Assembly (NCBI GenBank): GCA_021209875.1
Contig: JAGYVD010000010.1
Span: 1,860,001 to 1,924,000 of the forward strand
Length of the DNA: 64,000 nucleotides
Reading direction: 5' to 3'
Origin: Rosellinia necatrix
Lineage: Eukaryota; Ascomycota; Sordariomycetes; Xylariales; Xylariaceae
The notes under the pieces are model-generated. The model made no database searches and was not told the DNA's origin. It saw only the letters and a list, made by a program, of their open reading frames with translations. Positions 12,096 to 22,874 of the stretch are shown here, piece after piece. A program made the position numbers and the translations under genes. Within the stretch, counting starts at the first letter, position 1. Every line of letters begins with the position of its first letter.

Positions 12096-13278
12096 ATGGG
12101 AGGAAAGAAGCGCAAGCATCCCGATGTCGAAGATCTTCTCAACCGCGCTTGGTGCTACTACTGTGCGCGTCCCCTGCTGCCGCTGCGCGTCCCCTGACGA
12201 CATCAACGCTGACTGAGCCGCAGGCGAAAGAGATTTTGAAGACTTAAAGCTATTGATCTCACATCAGAAAGCAAAGCACTTCAAATGCGACCGGTGCGGC
12301 CGTCGGTTGAATACAGCTGGAGGTATGGAAGCCTTGATTGAGCTAACAAGCCTTGGGCATGGTGGATTGACAGCTATCTGATATCTAGGCCTCTCTGTCC
12401 ACATGAGCCAAGTCCACAAGGAGTCGCTGTCATCTGTCGAAAATGCGCTCCCCAATAGACAAGGCCTCGACGTCGAGATCTTCGGCATGGAGGGCATCCC
12501 CGAGGATATCGCCCAGCAACACAACCAGCGAATCATACAAAACTTCTACCAGGCGCAGGCCGAGCGACATGCCGCCACCGGAAACCCCCCGCCGGGCCAG
12601 AGCGATAAGCAGCCTGCCAAGAAGATCAAGGCAGAGTCTATGGACGAGATTAAGAAGCGCTTAGCGGAACACCGAGCACGGGTGGCCGGGGCGCGAGGGG
12701 GCGCGAATGGAGGGAGCGCTACACAGACGCCGCCCCAAGGACTACCCGACGCAAACAGCCCTGCACAAGGCGCGTCGCCTGGTGCCTTTGTATGCCAACT
12801 CCACGTGTCCATATGCCGCTTTGATAACTAACTACGCCAATAGAACTCTCCGTTCCATCCACCTGGTGGCGCTCAATACCCCGGATACTCGAACCAGCCA
12901 CAATATCCCCACGCCTATCCTCCTTCAAATCTCCCAACACGGCCCGGAAGCAACGTCCCCGCTGCCTCGGGCCTTCCCGCACGGCCAGGACAGACCGGGT
13001 GGCCAGCCAATGCCGCCGCAGCTGAGGATCTTGCCTCGAACGCTGTGCCGCAGCAAGGCGATGATATCGACCAGCTTATCAGGATGGCTGAGGCGGGTAT
13101 CAAGCCGCCGAAGAGGTCAGACACCGCTGCTGCTGCCGAAGAAGCAGTGCCAGAGAAGAAATCAAAGAAAGACAAAGACAAGAATGTACAAATGGTCTAC
13201 GAAGACGAGCTGAGCCCGGAGGAGAGGATGGCGATGATGCCGAGATACGTTCTTACTCCGGAGATCACCGCCGCCTAG
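12096..13278 (+). CDS. BuGZ/ZNF207-like C2H2 zinc-finger protein
   Basis: Exons 12096-12162, 12224-12322, 12389-12789 and 12844-13278 give 333 residues; all junctions hold phase, and introns of 61, 66 and 54 nt have good signals. Residues 1-65 match the N-terminus of the ZNF207/BuGZ family: a Lys-rich start, then two C2H2 fingers (C-Y-Y-C...HQKAKHF and CDRCGRRL...HMSQVH). The middle is Pro/Gly/Ala/Gln-rich and disordered, as in the family. The C-terminus has a Lys-rich patch and an acidic helix ending [12 protein letters not shown], resembling the region that holds the Bub3-binding GLEBS motif in animal BuGZ. In animals the family binds Bub3 and microtubules and is linked to spindle assembly and splicing; a nuclear role is expected here, the exact one unknown. 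An ATG further upstream in frame is unlikely because the Lys-rich N-terminus is the conserved start. Confidence 0.88.
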
Positions 13279-14019
13279 GTTTAGACGGAGTGGCATGTAT
13301 GATAAAACAGCGTGAGACGGGATTGAACCGACTGTTGGGCGTTTTATATCGGTGCTAACTGGGGGACTAGGCACAGGCGCTACGCTACATCTAAAATGGC
13401 CGTGGTGGAATGATGCCGGTGATGCTGCGCCCAGCATCCCATAACATGGGTCATGTAATGCGAATTGTGGTTGTACTTTTGCAGCATCAAGTTAAATAAT
13501 CAACTCTTGCCCGCTAAAATTGCATACCGCGTATTTGACCAACCTAACCCCAGCCATTAGATCCTTTTTTATTTATAATTCTTAGTAGGAATTACCGGGG
13601 GGGTTGAGATCGAAATAGGAAACGAGGCACGGCATTATCATTACAGGATGCATCTCCTACAATGGTTAGGCTACTGCTGGCTCCTGCCACGCCATGCTAC
13701 GAAAACTGTCAGTCAGATCAGCCGAGTCAACATGAGCGTTGCCATAGATATGTAAATCTCAAGAGAGGTAGCAACCACCACTGTGAGCATTGAGCGAGAA
13801 CGGTTTCCGAATGCGAGCTCGATCGAATCTCTGTATTTCTAAACTGCCTGTTTGTATGCCGTTACATATTCGATGAACCTTGGGTGTTTGGGGCTCACCG
13901 CTCAGATAGATGATCATTATGAATGATCCATGGGTTAAACGATTGCCATCATTCTATGAGCATCTAACTCTCTTATTGCGAATTTTGCGTTGGTTGTTTG
14001 TATGCTGTTCCATGTCAAC
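13279..14019. other. Convergent 3' intergenic region
   Basis: The region lies between the ends of the plus-strand zinc-finger gene and the minus-strand F-box gene. It is AT-rich, with no coding frame or repeat of note; it should hold both 3' UTRs. Confidence 0.5.
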
Positions 14020-15335
14020 TCATCCCATACTTGGATTCTTTAGCCATCGCACGCGGCGATGTGGGAAGTGTCCGTTAGGTTCCACGAATTCCCAGACAGG
14101 CCCGTTGGCAAGTATATCTTCGCAGCGTGCTTTATCTCCGATTTGGAAAATCCATTGGGAACTATTTGGACTCACGGGCGAAAACATAGGTTGGAAGAGA
14201 TAGATTATGGTATGTTCTTTATGCTCTCCCAGCCATGCATCCGTTTCTGTTGTATAATAGGCATTCTCATCCTCGATGAAGGGAGACAATGACAACAGGG
14301 GGCCGTTTAAACTCATACTAACGTCCGGGTACCATGCGAACGGCACCAGAGAGGCCAAGCAGTGGATGTGCTGAACACGAGTATTCATATGTTGCAAAGT
14401 GAATAGGCGGACGAATTCTAGCTTTCTTGAAAGGCTTTCGATAAAAAGTCTGCCTGGGCTGTGCCACAGCTGGGGTGCGAGGTCTACGATTTTAGTAAGA
14501 CAAGGCCGCCGGGCTAACGTATGCTACGTACGACATACGTACCTGTTGTAGCACGGAGTACTCTACAAGCCATCTTACCGCAAATTCGGGTTTCGAGCAT
14601 GGAGAAGTTCCTCTAGAATTTTGCTGATAGCTCGACAAGTTCTCGTGGTGGTAGGTCATCACCAAAAGTCGCCCTCAGTATCGAGTCTTCGCCGAGATCG
14701 GGGAAAGGAGGGGCCGGTAGAAGTAGCTGGAAGAGTGTATATCCGACCTCGAGGATATAGCCATATCGCCTTTGTCGTGCTGCCTCCGTAGGCGACATCT
14801 CTCTCGACGTATCGACAAGAGGGAGTTCGGCCCCGGCCCAATCCCATTTAACGTACTCAACTAAAGCGTCGTGGATTTGCTGGAGTGTGGACAGGGCGCG
14901 AATACGATAGAAGCTGGATGGCCACGGTTTGTGATGGACAAAGGTGTCGCAGAACAGATCAACAGCCTGCGGAGACTGGCGATTTATAAGATGAGCTTCG
15001 GCAGCCATGAATGCTAACTTGACGCTAGCTGGGTTGCCGTCGTCGATGATCCCTAAGGCTATATTTCGTGCGATGCACCCTTCGTGGCGCAGGAAGACGG
15101 TACGCATGAACTTAGACGTCGCACTTAGGCGAACAGCACAGCGGCCGCTAGGTAGACTAGAGTAAATACCAATGAGGGCCTCTACAGGTAGCGCCTCCAG
15201 CCTAGAATCAAAGTGTGCTGTTCTGTGGAGTTGCTGCCCTTTCTCATGTTGTGACGTGTTTTTCTTGAAAGCCCGTTTAAGCCGCCTCAGTTGACCAGCG
15301 AGCTGGTTCGTAGCCGGCTTTGAAGCCGCATATAA
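14020..15335 (-). pseudogene. F-box protein gene interrupted by a single in-frame TAG
   Basis: The frame is open from 15335 down to 14543, except for a TAG at 14615-14613. It then crosses a 59-nt intron (14542-14484; donor GTACGT, acceptor CGTAG) and continues in phase to a stop at 14020. An F-box-like motif (LEALPVEALIGIYSSLP) lies near 15200-15150. Downstream come leucine-rich helical segments and a conserved-looking C-terminus with VPFAWYPDVSMS and FSPVSPNSSQW. The sequence on both sides of the TAG (ELSAKF before, RNFSMLETR after) reads as one protein. F-box proteins link substrates to SCF ubiquitin ligases; the substrate here is unknown. The true start is unresolved: there is no ATG between 15335 and the F-box, so a first exon must lie upstream. 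It is either a recent nonsense allele, a sequencing error, or a gene that needs UAG recoding. Confidence 0.72.
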
Positions 15336-18013
15336 CTAAGGACGGCAAGGGGCCTGACTGGTGGGCATCGAAACTCAACTGGTAATGGCGATATAATGAC
15401 GGCTATCTTGAATGCATGTAACACAGGTAACTAGATGTAGAGCAATTCTTCGCCATCTTACTTGATCATGTCTTGGGTTGGGAAGCAAAATACTCAGTAA
15501 CAACAATGACAATGGAGCCTTCGGTAAGCAACTGCCTGCCTGCTAAACCGCCGAATGAGTGCGAGTTTATAAATGTAAGGTGCGACTGTCCGAGGCGCCT
15601 AGAGAAGGAGGCAGCTTGATGAAATAGTGGATGGACCTCCTGCTCAAGCGGTTGCGGTTGCATACGGGCGAGTGGCTATTGCCGTAAGTTCGCCGGCGCA
15701 CTATGTACCCGAGTTCCCGTTTCCAGCATTCATCCCTCTCGTTGTTGCGTGTTAGTTAGTACCTAATGCTGCCGAAAACGCCGACCATGAACAGCAAGCA
15801 AGCAAGCAAGCAGGCAGGCAAACAAGCAACGAGTTCAACTCCCAAATAGTTCCGAAACGGGTATGTTATGCATATGCAATCCATAAACGATACTTACTTG
15901 GCACCTTAAAAAGGGAGCAAAACGTCATATTGGGCTGCTCTCGTTTACCCCGAGCTCAATGTTGTGACGTTGTGGCACCCGTGCCGAAGCCGCTATACGC
16001 GCGAGTATGAGGCAGGAGAGAGATCTGGAGTTGGGGTTTATGTGCTCCACATTAGGTACCTATCCCGTTGCGGTCTTGAAGTAGGGTGGGTACCTAGCAC
16101 TCTATCACATGCATGGTGCTCGCTCCATTCCAGGGGACGTACTTTAGTATGAAGAGGAAGAAAATAATGAAAGAAGAAACCAAAAGAGCTTTGTGTGTAT
16201 TTGCTGGAAAGAGTCAAGCTGTGGATCATCCTACGGGGCAGGCACTATTCGTATAGTCATTGAACTAGGTACCTAAGCTGTTAACCTAACCTAGAACATT
16301 ACTATAAATTTTTTTCTCAACTGCCTACATCGCTACCTGGCGACAGGAGCATGTGATTGCCGAGGCATCGTAAGCAAGTTGGGTACCTTATCCACTTGAA
16401 GAGCATTTGGGAGTAACGCGAGTAGATCTTACACCTACGTGCAATTACTCGTAATTACAGGAAGGGTATGTCATGGAATTCGGCGATGTAGAGAGAAGTG
16501 TGATTTATGCTGATGCTCGCTTCTAGCTCGGTTTGTCGCGGGATTACAAGACTTGAATTCTGATCAAAGGACTTGTCAAATAGTGAGAGAGAAAAAGAAA
16601 GGTCAGCAGGTGGTCAATTCAACAGTTGTATGCTGGTTGAGCCAATCGGGACGGGGGCTGGCCCTCATGTGGCCTGTCCTGGATTGTTCTGAGAAACGGG
16701 TACTACGGTAGGGGTCCTAATTGAGCTCCCTTGTACTGGTACAACTGACCGCTAGGCGCTGAGATATGTTTTGGATTTTCACGGGGAGAGGGAACAGGCG
16801 GGCATAAGGAATAGAGCTCCTAGATAACACATATGCTCCGAGAGGATTTGAATCCCATTGATATCTGCCTTATTGTACATCATATAAGTCGACCAGTCGG
16901 TGTTTTGACTGGTTCTACCATGGAGATCAACGGCATGTCCTCGAGTGCTTAATGTAGTATGCTGTACATATCCACATCGCCAATTCATTAAATTCTTCCT
17001 TCTCGGGGTAAGCGCGTAGTAACCCCTAGCTCGTCGACGTCACGATTATCTGCTGATGGACAAAAGTGCGACCCAGCAAACCGTGGCGGGTGCTTCAAGT
17101 CGTACAGTACAGTACCAGCACGTACCTGCCTCAACTGCTGGTGACCTGAAGCCTCACCCTATCTGGTGCTCGTGTACAGGTACCAGGGTAGGTAGGTACC
17201 TAATAGAGAGGTACGTCGAGTTCGGCGTCAGGTGAAACGGCTTTACTATCTCAGACGGCATTGCAGTAGGTACTGTTACTCTAATGTTCTACCCTTTGTT
17301 CCTAGGTGGGTTTTTAGGACCATGTTTTCTTTGATCTAAATACTGTGGTCCTTGTGCATCCATATTGAATGTATTTTAGTTATTTTAGTTGCGGCTACGA
17401 GCTAACGATACAAACTAGAACGCATACACGTGTAAGACAATCTCCATACCGCACAGCAGGTAGGTGTAGGTTAAGTAGGTAGGTAGCAGCGCTGACTGAC
17501 CCGACAGTGCTTACCTACCTGCTGGGCCCCACGCCCGTCCCCATCTAGACTGCCGCCCCAACAATTCCCGAATTGATCTGCCACCCAGGCACTAGTGGGC
17601 TACCTAAGGTACCTCTTATACATACCACTCCCATCATAGCTGCTCATCACGTACTACTGCTGTGCTGTACATGCTGCTGCACATGTTGCTGTACATACTT
17701 GCCTACCTAGCGAATACTTTCCGGTTCCGACTGTTTGCAATACGAACTTTGCATAGCGAGCGCATCTTCCATCTATCCCTCCACGAACCCGGTTGCGCTC
17801 CCGCCCGCATACCACTCGGTCTCGCGACCATCCTCTCGCCCTCGCCCTCACTCTCACCCTCGCCTTCTCCCTCCTCCTTCTCCCTCCTCCTTCTCCCTCC
17901 TCCTTCTCCCTCCTCCTTCTCCCTCCTCCTTCTCCCTCCTCCTCCTCTTCTCCCGCCTCCCTCTCGCGCTTCCCGGTATCGACGACCTCCCTCACCCCGA
18001 CACTCCCCAAACA
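15336..18013. other. Long intergenic region
   Basis: The first exon of the F-box gene should lie near 15340-15700 but I could not place it. A (CAAG)n/(CAGG)n stretch lies around 15793-15828. TAGG/CCTA islands occur near 16265-16295, 17170-17215 and 17455-17520. The last 250 bases are very pyrimidine-rich and form the lipin leader. I see no other gene. Confidence 0.5.
17865..17942. repeat. Six perfect copies of a 13-nt pyrimidine repeat
   Basis: The unit TTCTCCCTCCTCC repeats six times without change, inside a longer C/T-only tract in the probable 5' leader of the lipin gene. Pyrimidine tracts are common upstream of fungal starts, but a perfect minisatellite is unusual and could vary between strains. 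Confidence 0.93.
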
Positions 18014-20381
18014 ATGCAGTACGTCAGAAACATCAGCGATTCAGTGTCGACCGCCTGGAATTCTATCAATCCTGCCACACTGAGTGGTGCCATCGATGTT
18101 ATAGTAGTAGAGCAAGAAAATGGCGACTTGTTCTGCTCCCCTTTCCACGTTCGTTTCGGCAAGTTCTCGCTATTGCGCCCATACGAGAAAAAGGTCGAGT
18201 TCAGGGTCAATGGCGTGAAACAAGAGTACGCGATGAAATTGGGCGAAGGGGGAGAGGCTTTCTTCGTCTTCGAGACTTCTGATACGATCCCCCAGAGTTT
18301 GCAAACCTCTCCTCTAGTCTCACCCGAAGCCAGCCCGACCCTTGCCCCCGCCGAGCGGGCCGGCGCCTCAGGCCATCTACATGAGCCCGACCTCCTACAG
18401 CTTGACGTCGAGAGTAGAAGGCGGAGGGGGTCGACGATAACAAGACCGGGGCCCAGTGTCCTCCCGGCCCATCAGCTACGTCCAGGTTGGTTGGCACCAC
18501 TCGGCGGCAGAGCGTATCTAGAATGGGTGCTAATCTTGTGGTGTAGGCGTCTCAGCGCCTATTGTCTCTTCCCCTGAGCTAGGCGGAGGACGCCCAAGCT
18601 CAAGAGGCTGGCTCGACGTACCTAACCGACATAGTATTTCCAGTGACCTGGTGCTCTCCAGAGACGTGCGCGGCACCGGCGATGAGGATGAATCCGCGGA
18701 CGACGAATCAGATGGAAATAGCCAAGCCCTGTCTCAGAGATCACGGAGCCCACCTCCTGTTAGTTCAGTGGAAGCCATACAACGAGCCATGATTCTTTAT
18801 CAGAAGCTATCAGCGGTGAATATCCCGACTCATGTGAGTGATACAGGGGATTTAATGCTTGACATGGCTTCGTATAAAGGCAGCGAGGAAGATGCTATTA
18901 AAGCAGAGATTCTGGCGCGCAAAATCCTATCTGAAGAGCTGCAAGGTGATTATGATATTGGTGCCTTGTTTGGGATGGATGAGGAGGGCAACCTTTGGAT
19001 ATACAGCAGCGAGGAGGCAAAAGAAGCAGCCATGAAGAAGGCCGTCGCATCGTTTCGACCGACACCCACACTGGCTATCGATGCCGTTTCGGATCCCGGC
19101 TATGCCAGTGATGATTCAACAACATCCTCGCGAGCCCCCATTCATCGACGCAGTGAATCCGATGTCGGCCATAGTTCAGTGCATACCCCGCCTAGCACGC
19201 CAGGTTCAGCGTCATCGACAAGCCATCATCAAAGGAATTATGCCAAAACCCTTCGTCTGACTAGTGATCAGTTGAAGGCTTTGGACTTAAAGTCGGGCGA
19301 GAACTCTATGAGTTTTACCGTGAACCGAGCAACCTGCAGTGCCAACATGTTTTTATGGAGGCATGATATCCCAGTGGTGATTTCAGATATCGACGGCACA
19401 ATCACCAAATCCGACGCTCTCGGCCATGTCCTGAATATGCTTGGTCGTGATTGGACGCACACAGGCGTTGCAAAGCTATACAGCGATATTGCAGCAAACG
19501 GCTACAATATTATGTACCTGACCAGCCGATCAGTCGGGCAGTCTGATACCACGCGCGCCTATCTTAATGGTATCGTCCAAGATGGTTACCGCCTGCCCAA
19601 AGGACCAACCATACTCTCTCCGGACAGGACAATGGCCGCATTGAGACGCGAGATCTACCTGAGGAAACCTCACGTATTCAAGATGGCGACGCTCCGTGAT
19701 ATACGGAGCTTGTATGGGCCTGAGAATCACTGCTTTTATGCAGGGTTTGGAAATCGTTTAACGGACCAGATATCTTATCGAACCGTGGACGTTCCGCGGA
19801 ACCGTATCTTTACGATCAATTCGAATGCAGAAGTCTCTTTGGATTTGTTAAGTTTGAACAAGTTAAAGCTTAGCTACGTCAATATGGGGGAGGTTGTAGA
19901 TCATTATTTTCCTCCAGTCAGCACGCTTGTTAAGGGCGGTGGAGTAGAATACACCGACTTTACGTACTGGCGAGATACTCCGCTTGAATTGGACGAGTTC
20001 TCCGCGAGCGGATCAGATCTGGGAAGCGAGGCTGATGAGAACGAGGACGAGGATGAAGATGTGGGGGAGATGGGCGACAGCTTCCTCTCCCGCGGAGACG
20101 ATGACGATGCTTATGCGGGCGAAAGCGTCCGCAGCGGCGATTACGAAGATGAGGAGAATATGATCGACTCGGCGATTTATACTAGAACCGAAGATGCCTA
20201 CGATGAGGAGGGCGAGGATGGCGAGGATGAGATCGACGAAGATGACGCGATGGATTGTAGCGAGGACGAAAACGATACTACGGAGATTGAGTTGGCCCCG
20301 GCAAGAAAGTCAATGTTGGACGCGAACGCCGAGCTGATCACCGGCGTGAAGAACTTGGGAATTCAAAAGAAGAAGAAATGA
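18014..20381 (+). CDS. PAH1: Lipin / phosphatidate phosphatase
   Basis: Exons 18014-18485 and 18547-20381 give 768 residues. The 61-nt intron (GTTGGT donor, GCTAAT branch, TGTAG acceptor) keeps phase. The N-terminal lipin domain starts at once (MQYVRNISDSVSTAWNSINP), and the catalytic LNS2/HAD domain has the DxDxT motif as DIDGT at about residues 438-442, followed by the conserved YLTSRSVGQ and LSPDRTMAAL segments. The enzyme is Mg-dependent and converts phosphatidate to diacylglycerol at the ER/nuclear membrane, controlling storage lipid and phospholipid synthesis (Pah1/Smp2 in yeast, Ned1 in fission yeast). The tail from about residue 645 is very acidic with long Asp/Glu runs. An in-frame GTG at 18651 is internal, not a start. 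Length and domain order are normal for filamentous fungi. Confidence 0.96.
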
Positions 20382-21222
20382 AACCCAAGCCATCTCGAAA
20401 ACGACACACCAGCTGATTTATCTTTCGTCTTGTAAAAGTCACTCAAAATATCACGAATGGCGCAATTCATGTCATAGAGGAGGGATCAAACTTGTTGGGT
20501 ATCATGTTCTGTTATCATTGCGGACTTGCATTAGAATATCTGTGTCTCCTACTCTGGGCTTAACCGTCGGCTTGGGGTTAGCAACCTCATTCTGCGACGT
20601 CGGTTAGCCGGCTCGGCTCTCGGTCTCCAAATAATGCATAGCGCAAGGCGTTTTCTCTGGGATTCAAAATCTCACTTGGGTTTGGGTAGGCCGTACCCCG
20701 ACCACAAAATTAGTCGGAATGCGAAATGTTTAGATAGATAATGTACAATGGACAAGAATGACAGGGTATCATTTCTGTTCCTCTCACGCGCGTCGCCGGC
20801 TGAGTGTGTCGCATTGCGGTGTATAAGCTGTGCATCGGGCTATGCCGTAGAATCCCATCCGATGTTTGGATATCCCGTCGGCTCAGTCGTGTCGGGCAAC
20901 GAAGCAGGCCTGTTGATTCGAGGTTGCCCAGGCGCCTGCCCGGTGGGTAAATATGCCGATGAGGGAGAAAGAAGCTTTGACCTACTCCCGAGTAAAAATG
21001 TTGCCGTATATGCTTTCGGCATCGGACGCCAAGCACGCCAAAGTTTGAAATCCGCTAACCATCGTCGTTGTGATACTCCGCGGTCGGAGAGACGTGGTGA
21101 TGCGAGAGCACGCGCTACTGCATCTCTATCTTCAAAAAAAAAAAAAAAAAAAAAGGGCAAAGCCACCGAAAAGGTAGCGAGGCGAGATGATCCATTGAGT
21201 TAGGCACGGCCCATCTCATCAC
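20382..21222. other. Convergent 3' intergenic region
   Basis: It lies between the ends of lipin (plus) and TAF9 (minus). Frames of up to 151 codons exist on the plus strand, but they run through a 20-base A homopolymer (about 21135-21154), match no family, and I take them as chance. Confidence 0.5.
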
Positions 21223-22188
21223 TCACTCCATGCCCTCCATCTCCTCATCCGCCATATCGTCGCCAAGGAACTCATCAAGCCCACCACCGGCGTCTTCATC
21301 TCCGTCCTTGTCCTTGTCCTTCTGGCTCTCGAGCCCCTCCATAGGATCTGATCCCTCCTCATCGTCGTCGCCGTCATCATCGCCCTCGTCGCTCTCGGCG
21401 GCGGCGGCGGCGGCGCCGTCGAGGCCCCAGTGGTCGCGCAGGCCCCAGCTCTGGCCGCTGAGGACGAAGCGCTCGTTGGGGAGGCGGACGCCCCACTCGT
21501 TAGCGAGGACGCGGGGGAGGGCGACCTTGTTGCGCTCGCGGGCGAGCTCCTGGAGCCACTCCTTGCTGGTGCCGCCGCCTCCGACCCCGCCGCCGACCCC
21601 GCCGCCGCCGGCGCCGCCGCGGAACTGGTACGCCTGGCGGCTCGCGATGGCGATGCTGATGGCGTTGGTACTGACGGTCGCGTCGCCGCCGGGGGGGGCG
21701 ACGGGGACGGCGCCGCTGGAGCCGCTCGGCCGCGCGCCCGCGTGCGTCGTGTACGGGTCGCCCGAGAGGTACAGCGCGTCGTTGAGGATGCTCGACGTGT
21801 GCCGGTACGCGAAGTCCAGCAGCAGCAGCGGCACCCGGTTGTCGAAGGACGTCACGCCCTGCGACGTCAGGAGGAGCTCGATCGTGCGCGCGTCGCGGGG
21901 CCGCGGCTCCTGCGTTGTCGTCGTCGTCGCCGTCGCCGTCGCCGCCGCCGCCCCTGTCCCTGTCCCTGTTCCTGTCCCTGCCCCCGCCCCCGTTGGCGAG
22001 GAGGGTCCGCCGCCACCCGCCTGTGCTGCTTGTAGGGGGCCCGGGGACGTGGCCGTCTGCTGCGTGTTCGGTACGGTGGTGGTCCCGCTCGTCGTGGTGT
22101 TCTGTGTCGGCTGTGATAGTGGCTGGGGCTGTGCTGGGCCGGCCGAGGTGCCTGGCAGGATGCCGTTGGTTTGTACCATCGCCGCCAT
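21223..22188 (-). CDS. TAF9: TFIID/SAGA subunit TAF9
   Basis: Single exon, 321 residues. Residues about 97-140 hold the TAF9 histone fold ([17 protein letters not shown], then [17 protein letters not shown]). The fold is interrupted by a Gly/Pro/Ala-rich insert, then resumes with [12 protein letters not shown] and [16 protein letters not shown], and is followed by the conserved [18 protein letters not shown]9 pairs with TAF6 in TFIID and SAGA and helps recruit RNA polymerase II. The N-terminus is Gln/Thr/Pro-rich with a GT-repeat coding a Gly-Thr run; the C-terminus is acidic. The gene is GC-rich, giving a 336-codon antisense frame that is only a shadow. It is transcribed away from HIS4, with which it shares 686 bases. 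Confidence 0.92.
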   Translation of the reverse strand: MAAMVQTNGILPGTSAGPAQPQPLSQPTQNTTTSGTTTVPNTQQTATSPGPLQAAQAGGGGPSSPTGAGAGTGTGTGTGAAAATATATTTTTQEPRPRDARTIELLLTSQGVTSFDNRVPLLLLDFAYRHTSSILNDALYLSGDPYTTHAGARPSGSSGAVPVAPPGGDATVSTNAISIAIASRQAYQFRGGAGGGGVGGGVGGGGTSKEWLQELARERNKVALPRVLANEWGVRLPNERFVLSGQSWGLRDHWGLDGAAAAAAESDEGDDDGDDDEEGSDPMEGLESQKDKDKDGDEDAGGGLDEFLGDDMADEEMEGME

Positions 22189-22874
22189 GGTCGCGATTGG
22201 ATTGACTCGGTCGGCGGTCGAGGGTGGTGCGCTCGTTTGATCGGATAAAGGTGGTTTTAGCTGGATGGCACGAGAGAGATGCGTCCGTCGGCTGTTTTGG
22301 CGTGAAGCTTGACGACGCGCTGCGAGCGGAAGCTTGCCAGCTAGTACTAGTCTTCCCCGAGATGTTATGAGATGTATTCTAGTCGAGATTGAATGAATCG
22401 AAATGCGTTTTATTCTTGCGGGTGGGCGGGTGGTAAAGTTTGAAGTTGTGTGTCGTTGAAGGATAGAGTTAGATTAGATATCAGAGACAGCTAAATCGCG
22501 GAACTGCAATTGAGGCTCGCGCCAGGTACCTATTTAAGTAGTGTAGGTAGGTATCTACCTACTTACCTATGCATGTGCCCACCTACACATGTACCCACTA
22601 CCCACCAACCCAACGAACCCGGGAGCAGGCACAGCACAGACCACACCTTATTTAGAGTGGTATGGAGGGGCAAGCTTAACCCCACTATCCTTGACCAAGC
22701 AAAAGCTGCAGCCAGAGCGCCGATTCAGGAACCCAATGAGCATTGCATCATAAATGGACTCACTTGAGATCCAGGCTAATTTTTTTTTTTAAATATAAGT
22801 TGAGTCACTCGTCTTTTATTCGGTTTGATTTTTTTGTATGAAAGTTTTCACTTTTCCTTCACAGCCCGATCGAC
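22189..22874. promoter_or_regulatory. Divergent TAF9-HIS4 promoter region
   Basis: This 686-base interval serves both start sites. It contains a TAGG/CCTA island (about 22535-22600), a T/A-rich stretch near 22780-22850 and the Gcn4/CPC1 site listed separately. Confidence 0.65.
22801..22807 (+). promoter_or_regulatory. Gcn4/CPC1 general amino-acid control site (TGAGTCA)
   Basis: A perfect TGAGTCA lies 68 bases upstream of the HIS4 start. TGA(C/G)TCA is the site of the bZIP regulator Gcn4 (CPC1/CpcA in filamentous fungi), which activates amino-acid biosynthesis on starvation, and HIS4-type genes are classical targets. Binding is inferred from site and position. Confidence 0.75.

Noticed and set aside
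20748..21203. 151-codon plus-strand frame between lipin and TAF9
   Set aside because: Runs into a 20-base A homopolymer, has no recognisable motif, and sits where two 3' UTRs are expected.
21230..22240. 336-codon plus-strand frame over TAF9
   Set aside because: Antisense shadow in GC-rich DNA; the minus strand carries the TAF9 histone fold and the plus reading has only low-complexity Ser/Pro/Val repeats.
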